In this document: positions 7,619 to 16,330 of the stretch, one piece after another
Numbering within the stretch: position 1 is the stretch's first letter
How the letters are laid out: each line of letters opens with the position of its first letter
Source of the DNA: Nonomuraea sp. SYSU D8015
GTDB taxonomy: Bacteria; Actinomycetota; Actinomycetes; Streptosporangiales; Streptosporangiaceae
Assembly (NCBI RefSeq): GCF_008065375.1
Contig: NZ_VJYI01000015.1
Span: forward strand, 124,001 to 188,000
Length of the DNA stretch: 64,000 bases
Direction of reading: 5' to 3'
The notes under the pieces: generated by a model
Database searches by the model: none
Told to the model about the DNA's origin: nothing
Seen by the model: only the letters and a program-made list of their open reading frames with translations
Program-made: the position numbers and the translations under genes

Positions 7619-9364
7619 ATGACCCTGAGTTTCGAGTTGGGACGTCCCCGGGTGCCGGGTGTGGAGGCACGGGCCGGGAAGTTCCCCGGGCCGTCGCTGA
7701 TCCCGGCGCTCAACGCCATCCAGGCGCGGCTGGGCTGGTTGCCGCGAGAGGAGCTCGAGGAGCTCGCCCGCACCATGCGGCGGCCGCTCTACGAGATCGA
7801 GGGCCTCATCTCGTTCTACCCGCACTTCCGCACGACCCCGCCCGCCAAGGTGGCCGTCAGCGTGTGCCACGACCTGTCGTGCTGGCTGCGCTCGGCGGAC
7901 GACCGGATCGCGGAGCTGCGCGAACGCTACGGCGATGACACGGAGATCGAGCTCGTCGAGGTGTCCTGCCTGGGCCGCTGCGACATCGCCCCCGCGCTGG
8001 CCGTGAACGAGCACCCGGCGCCGGTCGCCGACGTCGATTCCCTCGTCGGCGCCGCACGGGACGGAGAACTCGCCGAGGCCACCGTCGCAGGACGGGCCGA
8101 GCCCTGGCCCAACGATCCGTACCCGGCCGGATCGGATGTCTCGACGCGCTACGCGAGCCTGCGCGCGCTGCTGGCCGGCGAGATGAGCGCCTCCAGCGTG
8201 GTGGCCACGCTGGAGGCCTCCGGGCTGCGCGGGATGGGCGGCGCCGGGTTCCCCACGGGCAAGAAGTGGGGCCTGGTCGCCTCCGCCGAGCCGGGCGGCG
8301 TCAAGTACGCGATCTGCAACGCGGACGAGTCCGAACCGGGCACGTTCAAGGACCGCCAGATCCTGACCGATCAGCCGCACCTGGTGATCGAAGGCCTCCT
8401 GCTCGGCATGGCCGTGGTCGGGGCCGAGCAGGGCTGGATCTTCATCCGGCACGAATACGGCCCCGAGGAGCGCGTGCTGCGCGCGGAGATCACGGCACTG
8501 CGCCAGGCCGGCGTGATCGGCGAGAACGCCTGCGGCAGCGGCCGGCGCCTCGAACTCGACATCTTCGTCTCGCCCGGCGGCTACATCCTCGGTGAGGAGA
8601 CCGCGCTGCTGGAATGCATGGAGGGCCACCGCGGCGAGCCGCGCAACAAGCCGCCCTTCCCGGGCAACTACGGGCTGCACGGCCATCCGACGTTGATCAA
8701 CTCGGTGGAGACCTTCGCCGACGTGCCGGTGATCCTGCAACGGGGCGCCGAATGGTGGGCCGAGCAGGGCGAGGGCGACTCCGTCGGCTGGAAGTTCTTC
8801 GCCGTCTCCGGGCACGTGGAGAGCCCCGGCGTCTATTGCGTGCCGATGGGCACGACGGTGCGCGAGCTGATCGACATCGCCGGCGGCGTGCTCGGCGGCG
8901 CTCGAGTCGGCGCCGTCCAGCCCGGTGGAGCGTCCTCCAACTTCATCGGCCCCGACAAGCTGGACCTGGCGCTGGACTTCGGGACACTCGCCGAGGCGGG
9001 AACCATGCTGGGCTCCGGCGCGCTGGTGGTGCTCGCCGAGGGCACCGATCTGCTGGCTGCCTCGACGAACGTCCTGCGCTTCTTCCGCAACGAGTCGTGC
9101 GGCAAATGCGTGCCCTGCCGGGTGGGATCCACCAAGGCCCACGAGTTGCTGCGCGGCGTGCTGGACACGGGGTCCTCGACCCTCGATGACGCGCAGAGGG
9201 GCCGTATCCTGCAGTTGGAGGAGACCATGCGCAAGACCTCGATCTGCGGGCTCGGACAGGTGGCACTGGGCCCGGTGGTGTCCGTGCTCGGGCTGAGCAA
9301 GGGCGCAGCCGCGGCTCGCCCGCAGCCCCGGCCCGAAGGCTCTAAGGAGCAACCGGACCGTTGA
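7619..9364 (+). CDS. formate dehydrogenase diaphorase, fused NuoE-NuoF (gamma-beta) subunit
   Basis: This 581-residue protein starts directly after the alpha-subunit stop, so the two are translationally coupled. Residues 1-145 are the thioredoxin-like NuoE domain with [2Fe-2S] cysteines in VCHDLSCW and SCLGRCD. Residues 175-565 are NuoF: GLRGMGGAGFPTGKKW and CNADESEPGTFKDR bind FMN/NAD, and SCGKCVPCR with a later SICGLG cysteine binds [4Fe-4S]. The unit would take electrons from formate oxidation through FMN to NAD+. In FdsABG-type enzymes these are usually two genes, so the fusion is a lineage feature. The last residues after LGLSKG are low complexity and probably unstructured. Confidence 0.92.
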   Translation: MTLSFELGRPRVPGVEARAGKFPGPSLIPALNAIQARLGWLPREELEELARTMRRPLYEIEGLISFYPHFRTTPPAKVAVSVCHDLSCWLRSADDRIAELRERYGDDTEIELVEVSCLGRCDIAPALAVNEHPAPVADVDSLVGAARDGELAEATVAGRAEPWPNDPYPAGSDVSTRYASLRALLAGEMSASSVVATLEASGLRGMGGAGFPTGKKWGLVASAEPGGVKYAICNADESEPGTFKDRQILTDQPHLVIEGLLLGMAVVGAEQGWIFIRHEYGPEERVLRAEITALRQAGVIGENACGSGRRLELDIFVSPGGYILGEETALLECMEGHRGEPRNKPPFPGNYGLHGHPTLINSVETFADVPVILQRGAEWWAEQGEGDSVGWKFFAVSGHVESPGVYCVPMGTTVRELIDIAGGVLGGARVGAVQPGGASSNFIGPDKLDLALDFGTLAEAGTMLGSGALVVLAEGTDLLAASTNVLRFFRNESCGKCVPCRVGSTKAHELLRGVLDTGSSTLDDAQRGRILQLEETMRKTSICGLGQVALGPVVSVLGLSKGAAAARPQPRPEGSKEQPDR

Positions 9365-10581
9365 GCGGCAGGGAGTTCTTCACCGCCCGCACCCTCGCCG
9401 AGGTCCGCTCCGGATTCCGGCCCGCGCATCGCACGCCCGCGGAGCGCGTCCCGCTGTCGGCGGCGCTGCACCGGGTGCCCGTCGCGGACATCACGGCGCC
9501 CGCCGCCCTGCCCGGCTTCGCACGGTCCACCGTGGACGGCTTCGCGGTCCGGGCGATGGACACCTACGGCGCCTCCGATGGGCTTCCGTCCTACCTCGAC
9601 CTGCTCGGCGCGGTGCGGATGGGCGCCGAGCCCACCGTGGCGGTACGGGCCGGCGGATGCGTCGCGATGCCGACCGGGGGAGTGCTTCCGGCCGGCGCCG
9701 ACGCGGTGGTGATGGTCGAGTACACCGCGGAGACGATGCCGGGCACGATCGAGGTCACCCGGCCCGTCGCACCGGGCGGCGGCATCGTCCGCGCGGACGA
9801 GGACGTGGCGGCCGGCGGCGTGCTGGCCTCCGGCGGCCGGCCGTTGCGCGCCCCGGACCTCGGCTTCCTGGCCGCCGCAGGGGTGACCACGGTCGCCGTG
9901 CACCGCCGCCCCCGGGTGGCGATCATCTCCACCGGGGACGAGGTGGTGCCCCCCGGCACGGTGGAGCTCGCACCCGGGCAGGTGCGCGACGCCACCGCCT
10001 CCGCGCTGGCCGGGCTGGTCACCGACGCGGGCGGCGAGCCGGTGATCGCCGGCATCGTCCCGGACGAGCCCGGCGCGCTCAAGGAGCGGCTGGTCGCGGC
10101 CGTGGCCGAGTCCGACCTGGTCGTCGTGTCGGCGGGCTCGTCGGTCGGGGCGAGGGACGAGACGGCGGGCGCGGTCGCCGCCATCGGTGAGATCTGGTGC
10201 CACGGCATCGCCGTCAAGCCGGGCAAGCCCACGCTGCTGGCCGAGTGCTCCGGGATCCCGCTCATCGGGCTGCCGGGCAACCCGCTGTCCGCGCTGGTCG
10301 TGTTCGGGCAGGTCGGGGTGCCGTTGCTGTGGCGGATCGCCGGGTGCGAGACCCCGCCGCCGCAGCCGAGCACGCGGGCGCGGCTCTCACGCGACCTGGC
10401 CTCGGCGGCCGGCCGGCTCGACGTGGTCCAGGTCAGGGTACGGGACGGCGTGGCGGAGCCGATCTTCGGCCCGTCGGCGCTGCTGTCGGTCCTGACCCGC
10501 GCCGACGGATACGTGATCGTGCCCGAACCGGCCACCGGCCTGGACGCGGGCACCGAGGTAGAGGTCATCCTGTACCGATGA
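9361..10581 (+). CDS. moeA: molybdopterin molybdenumtransferase MoeA
   Basis: The 406-residue protein shows the MoeA domain order: STVDGFAVRAMDTYGAS near residue 60, then MPTGGVLPAGADAVVMVEYT near 105, then the MoCF_biosynth signature STGDEVVPPG near 195, DLVVVSAGSSVGARDET, and KPGKPTLLAECSGIPLIGLPGNPLSALV near 290. MoeA inserts molybdate (or tungstate) into adenylylated pterin. The TTG start overlaps the previous stop (TTGA) and AAGGAG lies 11 bases upstream, so it belongs to the formate dehydrogenase operon. A second MoeA-like gene follows at once, so one of the two may be specialised, for instance for tungsten versus molybdenum; that is inference. Confidence 0.9.
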   Translation: MSGREFFTARTLAEVRSGFRPAHRTPAERVPLSAALHRVPVADITAPAALPGFARSTVDGFAVRAMDTYGASDGLPSYLDLLGAVRMGAEPTVAVRAGGCVAMPTGGVLPAGADAVVMVEYTAETMPGTIEVTRPVAPGGGIVRADEDVAAGGVLASGGRPLRAPDLGFLAAAGVTTVAVHRRPRVAIISTGDEVVPPGTVELAPGQVRDATASALAGLVTDAGGEPVIAGIVPDEPGALKERLVAAVAESDLVVVSAGSSVGARDETAGAVAAIGEIWCHGIAVKPGKPTLLAECSGIPLIGLPGNPLSALVVFGQVGVPLLWRIAGCETPPPQPSTRARLSRDLASAAGRLDVVQVRVRDGVAEPIFGPSALLSVLTRADGYVIVPEPATGLDAGTEVEVILYR

Positions 10582-12497
10582 GCGCAGAGAGCCCCTTCGT
10601 CTCCGATGTCCCCGCGGCGCATGCCCTTGCCGTCTGGCGCGAGGCACGTGCCGCGGCGGGGTGTCCCGCCCGGGTCGACGCGGTCCGGGTATCGGTCGGT
10701 GCCGCCGTGGGCCGGGTGACGGCCGAGCCGGTGTGGGCGCTGCGATCCTCACCCGCCTTCGACTCCGCGGCCATGGACGGCATCGCCGTACGCGCCGCCG
10801 ACACCGTCGGCGCGGCCGAGACCAGCCCGGTGTTCCTGGCCGCCGGCGACTTCGAGGTCGTCGACACGGGCGACCCGCTGCCCGACGGGTACGACGCCGT
10901 GGTCATGCGTGAACACGTGCATCGCACCGCGGACGGCGGGGCGGAGCTCCGGGCCGCCGTTCCGCCCTACCAGCACGTCCGGTCCATCGGGGAGGACATC
11001 AGCGCCGGTGAGCTGCTGCTCCCGGAAGGCCACCGGCTGCGCCCCGTGGACGTCGCCGCCTGCGCGGCGGCGGGAGCGGCCGAACTCGGTGTCCGCCGCG
11101 CGCCGCGCGTGGTGATCGTGCCGACCGGTGACGAGATCCGCCCGATCGGAGCGGAGCTCGCCCCCGGTGACATCCTCGACACCAACTCGATGATGCTGGC
11201 CGCCCAGGCGAGGCAGGCGGGCTGCGAGACCCGGGTCACCGAGATCGTCCCCGACGACCCCGAGGCCATCACCGCAGTGCTCGAAGAGGCCACCCGCGAC
11301 GCCGACCTGGTGCTGCTCATCGCGGGTTCGAGCGCCGGGCGGGACGACTACACCGCTCGCGTGGTCGCCGCCGCCGGCGTCGTGGCGGTCCACGGGGTCG
11401 CCGTGCGACCCGGCCACCCGGTCGTCCTGGGCGCGGTCGCCGCGACACCCGTGATCGGAGTCCCGGGCTACCCGGTGTCCGCGGCGCTGACCTTCGACAT
11501 CTTCGCGGCTCCGCTCCTCGCCGAACTGGAGGGCGCCGCGCCGCGTGAACGCCCGTCGGCCGTCGCACGCCTGGCGAGGAAGCTGCCGTCCGCCATCGGC
11601 ATGGACGACTGGGTGCGGGTACGTCTCGGCCGGGTGCGCGATCAGCTCGTGGCCACCCCGCTGCCCCGGGGCGCCGGCGTGCTCACCTCGCTCGTACGCG
11701 CTGACGGCCTGCTCGTGGTGCCCTCCGGAGTGGAGGGCCACCACGCCGGCGAACAGGTCCGGGTCGAACTGCTGCGTGGCCTGTCCGAGATCCGCCGGAC
11801 CATCGTCGCGATCGGCTCGCACGACCTGGTGCTCGATCTCGCGGCCTCCGCACTGCGTGCCGCCGACCCGCTGATCACGCTGGCGTCGTCGAACGTCGGT
11901 TCGCTGGGCGGCCTCGTGGCCCTGCGTGACGGACTGTGCCACATCGCGGGGTCGCACCTGCTGGACCCGTCGACCGGCGAGTACACGCTGCCGTACGTGG
12001 ACAAGCTGCTGGGTCCGGCCGCGGACGTCGCCGTGGTCCGGCTGGTTCACCGGGACCAGGGACTGATCGTCGCACCTGGCAATCCCCTCGGCCTGGCCGG
12101 GGTGAAGGATCTGACCCGACCCGACCTGCGCTATGTGAACCGGCAGCGAGGCGCCGGCACGCGGGCGCTGCTGGACCACGAGCTGGCACGCCTCGGCATC
12201 GACGCGAGTGAGGTGCCCGGCTATTCGCGCGAGGAGCACACCCACCTCGCGGTGGCCGCGGCCGTGGCCGCGGGCCGGGCGGACGCCGGCATGGGCATCC
12301 TCGCCGCAGCCCGCGCGTTCGGGCTCGACTTCGTCCCGGTGGCCCAGGAACCCTACGACCTGGTACTCCGCACCGGCGAGCTCTCCGAGGACCTGCTGGC
12401 TCCGCTGTGGGCACTCCTGGAGCGTCCCGATTTCCGCGCCAGTGTGGAGGCGCTGGGCGGTTACTCCTGTGCCGAAACAGGGCGACGCATCCGCTGA
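10578..12497 (+). CDS. MoeA fused to a periplasmic-binding-protein-like domain
   Basis: ATG 10578 overlaps the moeA stop (ATGA). Residues 1-395 are a second MoeA with FDSAAMDGIAVRA, PTGDEIRPIG, LIAGSSAGRDDYT and HPVVLGAVAATPVIGVPGYPVSAA. Residues about 410-639 form a type-2 periplasmic-binding-like domain: AIGSHDLVLDLAA, SSNVGSLGGLVAL, AGSHLLDP, then RQRGAGTRALLDHEL and AGRADAGMGILAAA. This domain in Mo-cofactor proteins is usually thought to bind molybdate, tungstate or a pterin. It has no signal peptide, so it acts in the cytoplasm. The product may couple metal sensing or delivery to cofactor maturation for the AOR or formate dehydrogenase. Family members exist in bacteria and archaea but are little studied. 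Confidence 0.85.
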   Translation: MSAESPFVSDVPAAHALAVWREARAAAGCPARVDAVRVSVGAAVGRVTAEPVWALRSSPAFDSAAMDGIAVRAADTVGAAETSPVFLAAGDFEVVDTGDPLPDGYDAVVMREHVHRTADGGAELRAAVPPYQHVRSIGEDISAGELLLPEGHRLRPVDVAACAAAGAAELGVRRAPRVVIVPTGDEIRPIGAELAPGDILDTNSMMLAAQARQAGCETRVTEIVPDDPEAITAVLEEATRDADLVLLIAGSSAGRDDYTARVVAAAGVVAVHGVAVRPGHPVVLGAVAATPVIGVPGYPVSAALTFDIFAAPLLAELEGAAPRERPSAVARLARKLPSAIGMDDWVRVRLGRVRDQLVATPLPRGAGVLTSLVRADGLLVVPSGVEGHHAGEQVRVELLRGLSEIRRTIVAIGSHDLVLDLAASALRAADPLITLASSNVGSLGGLVALRDGLCHIAGSHLLDPSTGEYTLPYVDKLLGPAADVAVVRLVHRDQGLIVAPGNPLGLAGVKDLTRPDLRYVNRQRGAGTRALLDHELARLGIDASEVPGYSREEHTHLAVAAAVAAGRADAGMGILAAARAFGLDFVPVAQEPYDLVLRTGELSEDLLAPLWALLERPDFRASVEALGGYSCAETGRRIR

Positions 12498-12532
12498 CCG
12501 GAACACGGGTTCGCCCGCTGCGCGGTGCCGCT

Positions 12533-13123
12533 ATGCTCCTCTTACAGTCAGAGCTGACGGTGAATGAACGAGGTGACGTGGTCAGCCGGGAGGAGCAGCG
12601 GCGGGCCGGCGTGAGCAGGGGCGCGCTGCTGCATCACTTCCCCACGCACGAGGACCTGCTCGCAGCGGCGGTCGGACTGCTGGTGGAGCGCAACGAGGAA
12701 GCGGTCCGCAAGGAGCCGGCCGTCACGGCGCCGGGCAAGGAGCGTCTGTCGCGCTCGCTGCGGGTGCTGGGGTCGCTGCTGCGCAGCCCCTCCTACGGTG
12801 CGGAGCTGGAGCTGTGGGCGGTGGCGCGTACCAATCCGCGGCTGCGGGAGGTGCTGCGCCGCGCCGAGGGTGCGGTCAGGCGGGATCTGTACCGCGTGCT
12901 CGGCGATGTGCTGGGCCCCGAGGCGACGGCAGCGCCGGGTTATCCGCTGGTGGCCGAGCTGACGGTGCAGCTGTTGCGTGGCATGGCGATCTCCGAGGTG
13001 CTCCACCGCGACGACGCCGGCCGGGAGGCGTTGCTGGAGCGGTGGGGCCAGATCGCTGACTCCCTGCTGGCCGCCGCGCCGCCCGCACCGTCGGCTCCCA
13101 CCGGTGAGGAGGAGCCTCGATGA
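12533..13123 (+). pseudogene. TetR-family regulator with incomplete DNA-binding domain
   Basis: The recognisable part starts near 12604 with RAGVSRGALLHHFPTHEDLLAAAV, split as recognition helix SRGALLHHF, the end of a TetR helix-turn-helix. The following 150 residues look like a normal TetR ligand domain (LRREAEGAV-type helices, VAELTVQLLRGMAISEVL). The first helix and about 25-30 residues expected before it are not encoded. Upstream residues from ATG 12533 are unrelated, and a candidate native start at 12564 is out of frame. I infer a deletion or frameshift. The stop overlaps the start of the next gene (ATGA), so this was the regulator of the crotonase operon. Confidence 0.6.
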
Positions 13124-14017
13124 CCGACGCCGACGTCGAGCCTCGCGTGCTGTACGAGGTGAGGGACCGTAAGGCGTACCTGACCCTCAACCAGCCGGAC
13201 CGGCTCAACGCGATCGACTCCCACATGCCCGGCGACCTCGCGGCCGCCGTCCGGCGTGCCAACGAGGATCCAGAGGCGCACGTGATCGTGCTGCAGGGGG
13301 CGGGGGCGGGCCTTCTGCTCGGGGTACGACCTGAAGATCTACGCCGAGGACGGCAAGGGCACCCAAGGCTCCGCCGACGGCGACACGGTGTGGGACCCCA
13401 TCCGGGACTGCACGATGATGAAGCAGTTCACCGACGACTTCCTCTCGCTGTGGCGGTCGCTGAAGCCGACCATCGCCAAGGTGCACGGTCACGCGGTGGC
13501 CGGGGGCAGCGACATCGCCCTGTCGTGCGATCTGGTGGTGATGGCGGAGGACGCCCGGATCGGCTACATGCCCGCGCGGGTGTGGGGCTGTCCGACGACG
13601 GCGATGTGGGTGTACCGGCTGGGCGCCGAGCGCGCCAAGCGGATGCTGCTGACCGGCGACACGATCGACGGCCTCACCGCCGCGGAGTGGGGGCTGGTGC
13701 TGGACGCGGCACCTGCCGAGGAACTGGACGCGCGGGTGGAGCGGCTGGCGGACCGGATCGCGGGCGTGCCGGTCAACCAGCTCGCCATGCAGAAGCTGAT
13801 GATCAACCAGGCGTACGACAACATGGGCCTGCACGGCACGCAGCTCCTGGCCACGCTGTTCGACGGCATCACCCGGCACTCGCCGGAGGGCCGCTGGTTC
13901 CAGCGGTTCGCCGCTGACCACGGCTTCCACGAAGCCGTCAGATGGCGCGACTCGGGCCGCTGGATCCCCGACGGTGGCGGCCCGATCCCCACCACGGCCG
14001 ACCTTGCGGAGAGCTGA
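13120..14017 (+). pseudogene. crotonase/enoyl-CoA hydratase family gene with one frameshift
   Basis: From ATG 13120 the frame reads YEVRDRKAYLTLNQPDRLNAID and VIVLQGAG, the crotonase N-terminus. At the run ggggg-c-ggggg (13296-13306) one extra G throws the frame. Removing it restores GAGRAFCSGYDLKIYAEDG, then the second frame continues with KVHGHAVAGGSDIALSCDLV (the oxyanion-hole segment) and runs to the stop at 14015-14017. The joined product would be about 298 residues, normal for the family, which hydrates or isomerises acyl-CoA double bonds. Because the only defect is one G in a G-rich run, an assembly error is as likely as a true mutation. The substrate is unknown. Confidence 0.75.
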
Positions 14018-14154
14018 CAGCCATGCCCACCCGCGGCGAGCGCATCGCCGTCCGGGCCCCCGACGTCCCAACGCCGACCTCGGCGTGGCCGGCCGCACCC
14101 ACGCCGCCGCCGTCGCCCACCGCGAAGGACCGGCCGACGGCGGCCGGCGCTCCG

Positions 14155-14373
14155 TCACTTGTTCCAGGCCACCAGGAACTCCGCCAGCGAGATGCGCCCG
14201 TCCACGTCCCCGTCGCGCTCATCCGAGACGTTGAAGATGGAGTCGAGCTCGGCGGTGGTGACCTCCTCGCCGCGCGAGTTCATGGCGAGCGCGAACTCCT
14301 CGCGCGTGATGTATCCGTCCCCGTCGCGGTCGAACTCCTGGAACGTGGCGGTCGGGTCGTCAAGATCCGGCAT
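14155..14373 (-). CDS. small EF-hand calcium-binding protein
   Basis: The 72-residue cytosolic protein has two EF-hands. The first loop, DRDGDGYITREEF, is fully canonical (Asp/Asp/Asp-x-x-Glu ligands). The second, DERDGDVDGRISLAEF, carries extra residues before a canonical DGDVDGRISLAEF-type loop. Actinomycetes carry several such short calmodulin-like proteins (the Cab group in Streptomyces), thought to buffer or sense Ca2+. ATG 14373 is preferred to upstream in-frame starts because the preceding residues are basic and not family-like, and GAGAGG sits seven bases upstream. It points against the crotonase gene, and nothing nearby suggests a partner. Confidence 0.8.
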   Translation of the reverse strand: MPDLDDPTATFQEFDRDGDGYITREEFALAMNSRGEEVTTAELDSIFNVSDERDGDVDGRISLAEFLVAWNK

Positions 14374-14415
14374 GGGTGACCTCTCGATCGTGCGATTCAT
14401 GTGATGTACGGACAA

Positions 14416-15129
14416 GGCAACATCGAAGCACGACCTTGTGCCCCACGCGATGGATGGCGGGCCGAAAAGACGCCGCGGACGGCTATACGCCGGAGTCAGC
14501 GGCCGCCACGCCGGCGAACAGCGATCGTCCGGGCACTCCTGACCAAGCGGGACCGAGGCACCTGGTGCCGGACGATCTGCAGGACATCGAACCCGGCTCG
14601 TTCAGCAATCACACCTTCGCCTCGGTCCGCTTCAAGGCGGCACGCTCCCCGTGGGCGCGCGTCCATGGTGAGGCGTGATTGATTGTGGCCTTTGCTGAGC
14701 TGTCCGCGTGTTGGCGCCCATAGTGACGCTATGGCGAGAACGGGTGCCACACCGCCCAGGCGCTGGCTTCGAACAGCTGGAGAAGCCGGGAGACGGGCGA
14801 CGATCGCCGGAAGCGAAGTGCCGGCTCCACGGGCTGTGGAGCGACGTCAGCGCCGGCGCGGTCCCTGGGGTCAAGCGATGGGGCACGGGCGGGCTCGTCG
14901 TCGCGGCCGGTGGCCACCACGACCGTGCGGGTGCCCGCGCGGTCCAGTGCCTCGCCGACCAGGGTGCGGCCGAGGGCTCCCAGCAGTTGGCCGCCGTCGA
15001 AGGCCCCGACCCAGGTCAGCGGCTCGGCGAGCAGCTCCTCCAGGGTTTCGCGCAGCGGGGATACGATCGTCGCCGATGAGCTCGGCTTCGATGGCGTAGG
15101 AGAGGCGCTGGAGAGTCCTCGGTCACGCA
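14416..15129 (-). pseudogene. decayed stretch with a probable GNAT acetyltransferase remnant
   Basis: This 0.7-kb stretch has no intact gene. On the minus strand (about 15107-14729) a frame reads SPLRETLEELLAEPLTWVGAF, DGGQLLGALGRTLVGEALD and later RRSSPVSRLLQLFEASAWAVW, which resemble the beta-strands 2-4 and the C-terminal helix of GNAT acetyltransferases. The acetyl-CoA loop (Q/R-x-x-G-x-G/A) is not recognisable. I infer an eroded gene, with low certainty. The part from 14416 to 14728 shows no feature I can name. Confidence 0.3.
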
Positions 15130-15250
15130 TAACTCGCCCCGATGAAGGATCTCCACAGGGATCCGCTGATCGAGGAGCATGCCCGTCAGCAGGGCGAACG
15201 GGTCCTCAGCGAGGAGCTTGCCGGCTTTCGAATCTTCCGCCGACGCAGCG
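15130..15250 (-). pseudogene. fragment of an HhH-GPD-type base-excision repair protein
   Basis: On the minus strand the residues AGKLLAEDPFALLTGMLLDQ followed by RIPVEILHRG match the N-terminal helix of actinobacterial HhH-GPD DNA glycosylase-like proteins (LLxxDPFALLxGMxLDQQxPME). The match ends there; no helix-hairpin-helix or catalytic Asp segment follows, and the DNA beyond belongs to the acetyltransferase-like remnant. The fragment directly abuts the end of the deaminase gene at 15257. It marks a deletion junction rather than a working gene. Confidence 0.45.
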
Positions 15251-15256
15251 TGCCGA

Positions 15257-16330
15257 TCACTCCATGTTCGCGAGTTCACTCTCAAAGCGCTTGCGCAGCG
15301 CGTCCTTCTCAGGCTCCGGCAGCCAGCACGCCTCCACCCCGGCCAGCGCCATCGCACGCAACCGCTCATCTGGTACGGCGAGCTGGTCCGAGAGGATCCG
15401 ATACTCGTTCGCCAGCGACGTCGGGAACATCCCGGGGTCGTCGGAAGCGGGAATGACGTTGAGCCCGGCCTCGATCATCGCCGCGATCGACGCCCGCCGC
15501 CACGGCCGCCACGAGCGCCGCGAGGTGGTCGAGATGACGGTGAACGGGGTCTGCTCGTCCCTGACCCTGGCGACGGCCTCGTCGTCCTCGAGGACGAAGT
15601 AGCCGTGGTCGATCCGGTCGCACCCGAGTATGTCGAGGCAGGTGACCGTGTTGGCGGCCACGGGCGCGTGTTCGGAGGAGTGAGCGGTGCGGCGGAGCCC
15701 GGCCTCACCGGCGAGCCGGAAGGCGGCCTCGAACCGCTCGGGCGGCCCGGCGGTCTCGAGGTTGTCCAGCCCGATCCCCGCCACGTAGTCGTGCGGGTTG
15801 TCCACGACCGTGCGTATCCAGGAAAGCGCCTCCTCGCCCGACGTGCTCCGGTCGATGGCCGCGATGAGCCTGCCCGACATGCCGAAGTCGCGTTCTGCCA
15901 TCCTGATGCCCTCGGCGTACGCCTCGATCACCGTGGCGTAGCCGAGCTTCTCCTGATGTTCGCTCAGCGCGTCGAAGGAGAGCTCGAGATGCCTGGTCGC
16001 GCTGGTCCGGTGGGCGTCCTCGAAGGCCTCATAGGTGATTCGGGTGAGATCGTCGGGGTCGCGCAGGACCTGGAGAACCCACGAGGACACCTGGAACAGC
16101 GAGTAGGAGGTCTCGGGCTCGTCCGCGCTCCTGCCCTGCGGAACCGGGATCCGGGTGTTCAGGTAGAGCGCCGGGTCCGGCGGAAGCGAGTTCACATCCG
16201 CGTAGATCCGCTCGGGCGTGTCAGGCAGGTCGAGCCCCGCCCGCCTGGCCAGCTCGGCGAAGGTCGAGGCGCGCACGGTGCCGATGAGGTGGCAGTGCAG
16301 GTCGACCTTGGGCATCAGGTCGAGGTTCAC
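15257..16330 (-). CDS. adenosine-deaminase-like amidohydrolase
   Basis: The 357-residue protein keeps the full ADA catalytic set: HCH near the start (His12, His14), His217 and Glu220 in HSSEH, His242 in RIDHGY, and Asp297/Asp298 in ASDDPG. Spacing matches known adenosine deaminases, so a Zn-dependent purine (nucleoside) deamination is likely. The substrate-pocket residues differ enough that N6-substituted adenine, adenosine or aminodeoxyfutalosine-type substrates remain possible. The GTG start overlaps the stop of the binding-protein gene (GTGA), making it the last gene of an ABC importer operon. I infer that the importer brings in the substrate, or a precursor of it. Confidence 0.82.
   Translation of the reverse strand: MNLDLMPKVDLHCHLIGTVRASTFAELARRAGLDLPDTPERIYADVNSLPPDPALYLNTRIPVPQGRSADEPETSYSLFQVSSWVLQVLRDPDDLTRITYEAFEDAHRTSATRHLELSFDALSEHQEKLGYATVIEAYAEGIRMAERDFGMSGRLIAAIDRSTSGEEALSWIRTVVDNPHDYVAGIGLDNLETAGPPERFEAAFRLAGEAGLRRTAHSSEHAPVAANTVTCLDILGCDRIDHGYFVLEDDEAVARVRDEQTPFTVISTTSRRSWRPWRRASIAAMIEAGLNVIPASDDPGMFPTSLANEYRILSDQLAVPDERLRAMALAGVEACWLPEPEKDALRKRFESELANME

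Noticed and set aside
5426..9352. Minus-strand frame of over 1300 codons opposite the formate dehydrogenase genes
   Set aside because: It is the mirror of strongly GC3-biased coding sequence; composition is Arg/Gly/Ala/His rich with no domain. The plus-strand genes have all expected motifs.
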